12,463 nt of DNA from Methylococcales bacterium (GTDB taxonomy: Bacteria > Pseudomonadota > Gammaproteobacteria > Methylococcales > Methylomonadaceae): positions 1 to 12,463 of the forward strand of contig JAGLEW010000183.1 of the NCBI GenBank assembly GCA_023144875.1. Direction: 5' to 3'. The translations under genes and the position numbers were made by a program. Below the pieces are notes generated by a model that was given only the letters and a program-made list of their open reading frames with translations, was not told the origin of the DNA and did not search any database. Each line of letters starts with the position of its first letter. Within the stretch, counting starts at the first letter, position 1. Below, piece after piece: positions 6,918-12,463 of the stretch.

Positions 6918-9080
6918 ATGATCGAATTTAAAATTTTTCAACGATTTAGTATTCTTCTGATGGTCATAATTTTTATGTCAGGGTGTGAATATTTAGGACC
7001 AGATATGGGGAAAAAAATACCACTTGATAGCTTACCATTACAAACAAGCACTCAAACTAACACGCTTATCCTAGATAAAGAGAAATCTGCTGAAACCAAT
7101 GCGCCCGTTGCCAAAATGCCTAAGGCTGAAATTTATCCTGGTACGGGAGATTTTATTTCTAAAAAAGCATTGCCTAAAAAAGCCCCACAACCATTAAGAA
7201 ATGGCAAGTATGAATTAAATTTTACCAATGCTGAAATAGAAGAAGTGGCTCAAACCATTTTAGGCGAAATTTTAGGGCTTAATTATGTGGTTAGCCCCAA
7301 TGTTCGTGGCAGTATTACCATTAAAACCACTAAGCCCATTAGTAAATCTGAAATGCTTCCAACATTGGCGATTTTATTAAAAATGAATGGCGCTGCATTG
7401 GTTGAAAATAATAATATTTATCATATTGAACCTGCGACATTAGCCAATGGCTTTTCCAGTATTAAATCGGGCAAACATTTAGGAAAGTTACCCGAAGGGC
7501 ATCAAATTTTGATTATTCCGCTCGAATACGTCAGCGTCATGGATATGGCGGAAGTTCTGAAGGGTATTTTATCGGAAGGTGCTTTGATACGGTTAGATAA
7601 AAGTCGTAATGTCATGGTGATTGCAGGGCATGGTCAAGAACTTGAGCAAGCGCTTGGTATCATTAAAACCTTTGATGTGAATGTGATGGAAGGGATGTCT
7701 TTTGGAATCTTTCCTTTACAACAAGCCGCGCCTGAAACGGTGATTAAAGAGTTAGAATTTATGCTCGAAAGTGGCGAACAAACGCCTTTAAATGGGCTAT
7801 TACGCTTTGTTGCGATTGAACGGTTAAATGCGATTATGGCGATTAGTCCGCAAGCGCGTTATCTGACTACGGTGAAGCATTGGGTGAATCGTTTAGATAA
7901 AGCTAATACCAGTAGTAATAACAACGGTATCATTGTCTATAAAGTGAAACATGTCGATGCTGAAGAATTAGCGAGTACATTATCGACCATTATTACGGGT
8001 GTAAAATCCAAACCAAAAAAAGATAAAAGTCTTGCTCCAGGGGTAAAATCAGGCCGTATTGGCAAAAAGAAAACCTTAAGTAATCAATCAAACCGATTAA
8101 CAAACAGTCGGAGTAACCTCAGAGGTTCAAGCAACGCCACTGGCAGTATTGACCAACTTGAGGGGGTTAATATTGTGGCGGATCCAACCAATAATGCCTT
8201 GATTATTATAGCAACGCCGTCACAATACAAAATGTTAAAAGATGTCATTGTTCAGCTGGATGTGATGCCATTGCAGGTTTTAATTGACGCGACCATTATT
8301 TCTGTTACTTTATCGGATGAATTACGTCACGGAATTCGCTGGTATTTTACCCATAAAAATGGCGGTGCAAGCAGTGGTTCAGGGATTGGTTTAACCGATA
8401 TAGCCCAATTAGCCGCGACCGCTTTTAACCCAGGGTTTGGGTACTCATTTGTCAGCAGTGCCGATAATATTCGTGCGGTGTTAACTGCCGAAGCAAAAGA
8501 TAATAAAATTAATGTCATCTCCGCCCCATCTATCATGGTTTTAAACAATCAAGAAGCGGTGATTCAAGTCGGTGAAAAAATTCCCGTCAGAACCTCTGAA
8601 TTAACCACCGACACAGGCGCGACCAGCAACACGATTCAAATGCGAGAAACAGGGGTCACCTTAAAAGTGAAACCTCGGGTTAACGCGAATGGTTTAGTGA
8701 TTATGACCATTGACCAGAGTGTTGATAATGCAATTCCCGCAGGCTCAGATGGCAGCACCTCGGCTATTGATTCCCCCTCTATATTGCAACGAAAAATCAC
8801 CAGTATCGTCGCGGTGCATGATCGAGAGACTATTGTTTTAGGTGGCTTAATCAGTGAAAATAAAACCTATGATAAAACAGGGATTCCATTATTAAATCAA
8901 ATTCCAGTATTGGGCGCATTATTTGGGAGCACCGAAAAAACCATCACTAAAACCGAATTAGTTATTTTAATTACCCCGCGTGTTATCAGAACTCGTGCCG
9001 CCGCTCGGGAAATCGCCCTCGAGTTTAAACAAAAATTAACAGGTATTTTTGAAGAATCTTTACCTCTTAACGAAAACTAG
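6918..9080 (+). CDS. gspD: Type II secretion secretin GspD, lipidated (XpsD/HxcQ-like liposecretin)
   Basis: The 720-residue protein would form the outer-membrane ring through which folded periplasmic proteins exit. It begins with a basic N-terminus and a hydrophobic segment ending in the lipobox MSGC, with lipidated Cys23 and Glu at +2, compatible with outer-membrane sorting. A lysine/proline-rich linker (about 24-95) precedes N0 (about 98-170), N1 (about 197-253), N2 (about 260-327) and N3 (about 336-450). N3 is interrupted by a basic serine/asparagine-rich insertion at about 361-412. The secretin domain (about 453-690) carries VISAPSIMVLNNQEA (533-547), VGEKIPVRT (551-559) and the gate-side IVLGGLI and GIPLLNQIPVLGALFG (655-670), ending LVILITPRVI. 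Only about 30 residues follow, so a pilotin-binding S domain is short or absent. No gspC, gspE or other gsp genes flank it, so the rest of the apparatus must be elsewhere. The ATG lacks a Shine-Dalgarno sequence, but it gives a complete lipoprotein signal. Confidence 0.93.
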   Translation: MIEFKIFQRFSILLMVIIFMSGCEYLGPDMGKKIPLDSLPLQTSTQTNTLILDKEKSAETNAPVAKMPKAEIYPGTGDFISKKALPKKAPQPLRNGKYELNFTNAEIEEVAQTILGEILGLNYVVSPNVRGSITIKTTKPISKSEMLPTLAILLKMNGAALVENNNIYHIEPATLANGFSSIKSGKHLGKLPEGHQILIIPLEYVSVMDMAEVLKGILSEGALIRLDKSRNVMVIAGHGQELEQALGIIKTFDVNVMEGMSFGIFPLQQAAPETVIKELEFMLESGEQTPLNGLLRFVAIERLNAIMAISPQARYLTTVKHWVNRLDKANTSSNNNGIIVYKVKHVDAEELASTLSTIITGVKSKPKKDKSLAPGVKSGRIGKKKTLSNQSNRLTNSRSNLRGSSNATGSIDQLEGVNIVADPTNNALIIIATPSQYKMLKDVIVQLDVMPLQVLIDATIISVTLSDELRHGIRWYFTHKNGGASSGSGIGLTDIAQLAATAFNPGFGYSFVSSADNIRAVLTAEAKDNKINVISAPSIMVLNNQEAVIQVGEKIPVRTSELTTDTGATSNTIQMRETGVTLKVKPRVNANGLVIMTIDQSVDNAIPAGSDGSTSAIDSPSILQRKITSIVAVHDRETIVLGGLISENKTYDKTGIPLLNQIPVLGALFGSTEKTITKTELVILITPRVIRTRAAAREIALEFKQKLTGIFEESLPLNEN

Positions 9081-9167
9081 CTTCATTTCCTTTTTTATGT
9101 TTTTGAGAGTGCGTCTGTTATGGACGATTCTTAAAAGCACTTTACCTTACATATTTTAGAATACATT

Positions 9168-10754
9168 ATGCTTACAACCGCAAATATTACCATGCAATTT
9201 GGCGCTAAACCTTTGTTTGAAGACATTTCTGTGACCTTTGGAAAAGGAAAACGCTATGGCTTGATTGGTGCCAATGGCTGTGGAAAAACAACGTTGATGA
9301 AAATTTTAGGCGGAGATTTAGAAGCCTCCGCAGGTAATGTTTCCAAAGATCCGCATGAACGCATGGGGAAGCTAAAGCAAGATCAGTTTGCTTATGAAGA
9401 CTGTATGGTACTTGATACGGTGATTATGGGGCATGAGGAGTTATGGGCGATCAAATCAGAACGCGATGCGATTTATGCCAACCCGAATATGAGTGAAAAA
9501 GATGGTATGCGAGCAGGCGATTTAGAATCTGAATTTGCAGAAATGGACGGCTATACCGCAGAAGCAAGAGCAGGGGAATTATTAACGGGGGTGGGGATTC
9601 CTGTGGAACAACATACAGGGTTAATGAGTGAGGTTGCACCGGGTTGGAAGCTTCGCGTTTTATTGGCACAGGCACTTTTTTCAGCGCCTGATATTTTATT
9701 ACTCGATGAGCCAACCAATAACTTAGACATTAATGCCATCCGTTGGTTAGAAGGCATATTAAATGAACGTAATTGCACCATGGTTATTATTTCGCATGAT
9801 CGCCACTTTTTAAACAGTGTGTGTACCCACATGGCGGATTTGGATTATGGTGAATTGCGCGTTTACCCTGGTTCGTATGATGACTATATGACCGCCGCGA
9901 CCCAACTCATTGAACGTTTACAATCTGAAAATGCAAAAAAGAAAGCTCAAATTTCTGAGCTTAAAGCCTTTGTTAGTCGTTTTTCAGCCAATGCGTCAAA
10001 ATCAAAACAAGCCACCTCGCGCGCCAAAAAAATTGATAAAATTAGTTTAGCGGAAATTAAACCGTCGAGCCGTCAAAACCCTTTTATTCGTTTTGAACAA
10101 ATCAAAAAATTGCATCGTTTAGCCTTAGAAGTGGAAGGACTCACAAAAAAATACGATGAAGAATTATTTACCGATTTTAATTTAACCATTGAAGTAGGCG
10201 AGCGGGTGGCTATTATCGGTCAAAATGGGATTGGAAAAACGACCTTATTAAAATGTTTAATGGGTGAAGTCGAGCCAACGGCAGGGACGATTAAATGGTC
10301 TGAAAATTCGGATATCTCATATTATGCGCAAGACAATGCGGCCGAATTTGAAAATGAAATGAAGCTGTTTGAATGGATGGAGCAATGGCGCAAACCCAAT
10401 GATGATGACCAAGCCATTCGCGGTACGCTAGGGCGTTTATTATTCTCTCAAGATGAGATTGATAAAAAAGCGCGTGTTTTATCAGGGGGTGAAAAAGGCC
10501 GTATGTTGTTTGGTAAATTAATGTTGCAACGTGCCAATATTATGTTGCTTGATGAGCCTACCAATCATCTGGATATGGAATCCATAGAAGCCCTGAATTT
10601 AGCGCTTGAAAATTACCCTGGTACATTGCTGTTTGTCAGTCATGATCGTGAGTTTGTCTCATCCCTTGCCACTCGTATTTTAGAACTAACACCTACAGGT
10701 ATTGTGGATTTTCGAGGAACGTATGATGATTATTTAGCCAGTCAAGCTGTATAA
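9168..10754 (+). CDS. ybiT: ABC-F family ATPase, YbiT-like
   Basis: A soluble protein with two ABC ATPase domains and no membrane segments; ABC-F members act on ribosomes. The whole 528-residue sequence closely follows E. coli YbiT (530) as I recall it. Domain 1 has Walker A GANGCGKT (34-41), a degenerate signature around SEVAPGW (154-160), Walker B with DEPTNNLD (180-187) and the H-loop His at 210. A charged inter-domain linker covers about 243-318 (lysine-rich, with FVSRFSANASKS). Domain 2 has Walker A GQNGIGKT (351-358), signature LSGGEKGRM (438-446), Walker B DEPTNHLD (462-469) and SHD (491-493). Both sites look competent. The ATG has no clear Shine-Dalgarno sequence. It lies 87 bp after gspD, where no good promoter or terminator was found, and 28 bp before the methyltransferase. 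YbiT's exact role is not settled; a translation-factor role is inferred from the family. Confidence 0.95.
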   Translation: MLTTANITMQFGAKPLFEDISVTFGKGKRYGLIGANGCGKTTLMKILGGDLEASAGNVSKDPHERMGKLKQDQFAYEDCMVLDTVIMGHEELWAIKSERDAIYANPNMSEKDGMRAGDLESEFAEMDGYTAEARAGELLTGVGIPVEQHTGLMSEVAPGWKLRVLLAQALFSAPDILLLDEPTNNLDINAIRWLEGILNERNCTMVIISHDRHFLNSVCTHMADLDYGELRVYPGSYDDYMTAATQLIERLQSENAKKKAQISELKAFVSRFSANASKSKQATSRAKKIDKISLAEIKPSSRQNPFIRFEQIKKLHRLALEVEGLTKKYDEELFTDFNLTIEVGERVAIIGQNGIGKTTLLKCLMGEVEPTAGTIKWSENSDISYYAQDNAAEFENEMKLFEWMEQWRKPNDDDQAIRGTLGRLLFSQDEIDKKARVLSGGEKGRMLFGKLMLQRANIMLLDEPTNHLDMESIEALNLALENYPGTLLFVSHDREFVSSLATRILELTPTGIVDFRGTYDDYLASQAV

Positions 10755-10782
10755 GCCTTTAATGCTACAGGAATAATTTCAG

Positions 10783-11367
10783 ATGCAAAACAGTAATGAA
10801 TGGGAAAACCGTTATCAGCAAGGACAGACTGGATGGGACAGAGGCGAAGCTAGCCCCAATTTAAAGTACTGGTTAGAGCGTAATCACCTAAAGCCATGCC
10901 GTATATTGGTGCCTGCTTGTGGGAATGGTCATGAAGTATTAACTCTGGCAGAAAAAGGGTTTGATGTTGTGGCTATTGATATTGCGCCAACAGCTATCGA
11001 AAATCTAGGAAAGGCGCTGACTATCAAGCACCTATCTGCCGAATTAATACAAACGGATTTTTTTACATGGGAATGCGAAAGACCCTTTGATGCTATTTAT
11101 GAGCAAACGAGTTTATGTGCTTTAAACCCTAATGAGTGGCAACGTTATGAAAATTGTTTATATAACTGGTTAAAACCAAAAGGGACGTTATTCGCTCAAT
11201 TTATGCAAACAAAACTAGCAAATAACCCACCTTTTCATTGTGGGGTTGCTGAAATGGCGGATTTATTCACCACAGACAGGTGGCATTGGAGTGAAGAGCA
11301 TAAAACTGAGGTTATTCACTCGGAAGGTCTGCATGAAAAAATGTACTTGCTTGAGAAGGTAATATAA
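10783..11367 (+). CDS. TPMT-family S-adenosylmethionine-dependent methyltransferase
   Basis: A 194-residue soluble class I methyltransferase. The N-terminal substrate-side signature of the thiopurine-methyltransferase family is visible as W7..RY..G..GWD (7-19). SAM-binding motif I is VPACGNGHE (43-51), the acidic ribose-binding position is Asp66 (VAIDIAP), Asp92 lies in TDFF, and YEQTSLCALNP (106-116) is the family's motif IV region. Bacterial members methylate thiols and metalloids: Pseudomonas Tpm is linked to selenium and tellurium methylation and tellurite resistance. Other relatives make methyl halides or methyl sulfides. The substrate here cannot be read from sequence. AGGA ten bases before the ATG serves as Shine-Dalgarno. 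The TAA stop is directly followed by the ATG of the VOC-like gene, so the two are surely co-translated. Three of its seven arginine codons are AGA/AGG, more than in the neighbouring core genes. Confidence 0.88.
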   Translation: MQNSNEWENRYQQGQTGWDRGEASPNLKYWLERNHLKPCRILVPACGNGHEVLTLAEKGFDVVAIDIAPTAIENLGKALTIKHLSAELIQTDFFTWECERPFDAIYEQTSLCALNPNEWQRYENCLYNWLKPKGTLFAQFMQTKLANNPPFHCGVAEMADLFTTDRWHWSEEHKTEVIHSEGLHEKMYLLEKVI

Positions 11368-11823
11368 ATGATTCACCATTATTCTATATCCGTAGGTAAT
11401 ACAAAATACGTGGCTGATGTGTTGGCAAACTTATTAAACGGGACGATCACGAAGTTTAACCCTCATAACGATTCATATATTATCTGGCTAGGGAATGAAT
11501 ATGGCACGGCTATTGAGTTATTTCCTAATGGCACTGAGATGATTCCAGATGCAAAAAATGGACAGGCAAATTTTGTGATTAACGCGCAGCATTCAGGCTT
11601 TAGTGCGACTCATGCAGCTATATCGACTAAACGCTCGAAAGAAGAAATACTTGACGTGGCAAAAGGGCTAGCATGGAGAGCGTTGGAACTACCCAGAGGC
11701 GGATTTAGTGTGATTGAATTTTGGATAGAAAATAAAGTTATGATTGAATTATTAACCCCCAATATGACGAAAGACTACTTGCTAGCAACAAAAAAATTCA
11801 TGACGGAATATACCAACAAGTAA
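11368..11823 (+). CDS. VOC-superfamily (glyoxalase/dioxygenase-fold) protein of unknown function
   Basis: The 151-residue sequence shows two tandem beta-alpha-beta-beta-beta modules of the vicinal oxygen chelate fold. Candidate metal ligands fall at the classical positions: His3 or His4 in HHYSISV on strand 1, Glu50 in GTAIELFP, His82 in ATHAAIS opening module 2, and Glu127 in VMIELLTP. The pattern GTAIE.FP.GTE and IEFW.EN...IE.LTP recalls a family of small conserved bacterial proteins often annotated only as hypothetical or VOC; I recognise the style but not a function. The ATG immediately follows the methyltransferase stop, with GAAGGT as Shine-Dalgarno inside the upstream coding end. Tight coupling suggests a joint role with the methyltransferase, perhaps in handling a small toxic thiol, metalloid or electrophile. 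That is inference only. Two of its three arginine codons are AGA. Confidence 0.7.
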   Translation: MIHHYSISVGNTKYVADVLANLLNGTITKFNPHNDSYIIWLGNEYGTAIELFPNGTEMIPDAKNGQANFVINAQHSGFSATHAAISTKRSKEEILDVAKGLAWRALELPRGGFSVIEFWIENKVMIELLTPNMTKDYLLATKKFMTEYTNK

Positions 11824-11919
11824 AGAAAGCCGTGTTAATTAAACTCTAGATTCCGTATTCTTTTCCAGCTAAGCGTTATGATAGTGTTTATAATTTTAAT
11901 TAACCACGCCCCCTTTATT

Positions 11920-12417
11920 ATGAAAAATTTATTTATATCGGCATTAAGCATTTTATTATTCATGAGTTCTACTTATGCCGTAGAAAAAGCAAGTGAAGCA
12001 CGCCTTGATGAAGTAGTAAGACGAGGCGTTCATGTGATGCCATTTGATTTAGAACTAACCACGCATGTTTTTTCTAAATTACCCACAGGTGGCATACAAA
12101 AAGTCATTGTTAAAAACCCTAAAAACATCCAACAAATAAAACTCATACGAGAACATTTAGCGCAAATTTCATGTCAATTTCAGCAGGGTAATTTTTCCAA
12201 CCCTGCAAAAATTCATGGTAACGCTATGGCTGGTTTAAAAGACTTAAAAAAGGCAACGCCCAATCAAATTAAGATTGTGTATAAAGAGTTACCAAACGGC
12301 GCAAAAATCACGTATTCAACAGAGATTCCGTTACTTACTTCCGCCATTCATCAATGGTTTGATGCGCAATTAAGTGACCATGCTCGTCATGCTATTTCAG
12401 GACACCCGCATCATTGA
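11920..12417 (+). CDS. Small exported protein of unknown function, histidine-rich C-terminus
   Basis: I do not recognise a characterised function. Starting at the ATG at 11920, the 165-residue protein has a textbook Sec signal: MKN, a hydrophobic core of about 13 residues, then a likely cleavage after STYA (residue 20). An upstream in-frame ATG at 11878 would add 14 residues (MIVFIILINHAPFI) and create a less typical double hydrophobic start, so the internal one is preferred. Neither has a clear Shine-Dalgarno sequence. The mature part of about 145 residues has a MPFDLE segment, THVFSK, GGIQKVIVKN, QIKLIREHLAQI, KIHGNAMAGL, an AIHQWFDAQLSDHARHA block, and ends GHPHH. These conserved-looking His-containing blocks suggest a periplasmic metal- or heme-related role, but nothing proves it. 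I recall similar small proteins carrying an 'aspartate carbamoyltransferase' label in databases; nothing here resembles that roughly 300-residue enzyme. It sits 96 bp after the VOC gene, on the same strand. Confidence 0.75.
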   Translation: MKNLFISALSILLFMSSTYAVEKASEARLDEVVRRGVHVMPFDLELTTHVFSKLPTGGIQKVIVKNPKNIQQIKLIREHLAQISCQFQQGNFSNPAKIHGNAMAGLKDLKKATPNQIKIVYKELPNGAKITYSTEIPLLTSAIHQWFDAQLSDHARHAISGHPHH

Positions 12418-12463
12418 TGTGTTTTCATAGTGCTTGATTAAAATTAATCCCGAAGTGAATTTT

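Noticed and set aside
8327..9832. Minus-strand open frames opposite gspD and ybiT
   Set aside because: Their products are low-complexity or unrecognisable, and they overlap well-supported genes with clear domain motifs on the other strand.
11878..11919. Upstream ATG for the exported protein at the right end
   Set aside because: It would add a second hydrophobic stretch before an already complete signal peptide, and its Shine-Dalgarno sequence is no better than that of the ATG at 11920.
12436..12449. GATTAA-AA-TTAATC inverted repeat past the last gene, as terminator or operator
   Set aside because: The stem is all A/T apart from one G-C pair, the loop is two bases, and no T-tract follows. 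In AT-rich DNA this is expected by chance.

Overview
The window looks like an AT-rich gammaproteobacterial chromosome segment, possibly from the Methylococcales or a related lineage. That assignment is by impression of gene content and protein style and was not tested by any search. It is ordinary, densely packed core genome with a short accessory-looking tail. The longest non-coding gap is about 160 bp. I see no rRNA, tRNA, insertion sequence, CRISPR array or phage gene.

Left half (1-5505, all on the minus strand, read from right to left): a periplasmic M23 murein endopeptidase of the MepM type (GTG start), then anmK (anhydro-MurNAc kinase, six bases after mepM), glmS (glucosamine-6-phosphate synthase), a TauE/SafE-family membrane permease, and at the very edge the first 12 codons of what is most likely rpsO (ribosomal protein S15). 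MepM, AnmK and GlmS all bear on peptidoglycan: opening the wall, recycling its anhydro-sugar, and making new amino sugar. The first two are probably co-transcribed. glmS follows after 142 bp, which may hold its own promoter.

Centre (5506-5668): a divergent intergenic region. Each strand carries a perfect TATAAT, and the two predicted -35 elements overlap. It separates the wall genes from tyrS on the plus strand.

Right half (5669-12417, all plus): tyrS (TyrZ-like tyrosyl-tRNA synthetase), an apparently solitary gspD encoding a type II secretion secretin with its own lipoprotein signal (an XpsD/HxcQ-like 'liposecretin'), ybiT (ABC-F translation-associated ATPase), a TPMT-family methyltransferase directly abutting a VOC-superfamily gene (stop and start codons adjacent), and finally a small secreted histidine-rich protein of unknown function.

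No clearly new multi-gene system was found. The parts most worth a second look are the self-lipidated orphan secretin with a basic insertion in its N3 domain, the TPMT-VOC pair with somewhat foreign arginine codon use, the uncharacterised exported protein at the right end, and the shared divergent promoter between mepM and tyrS.
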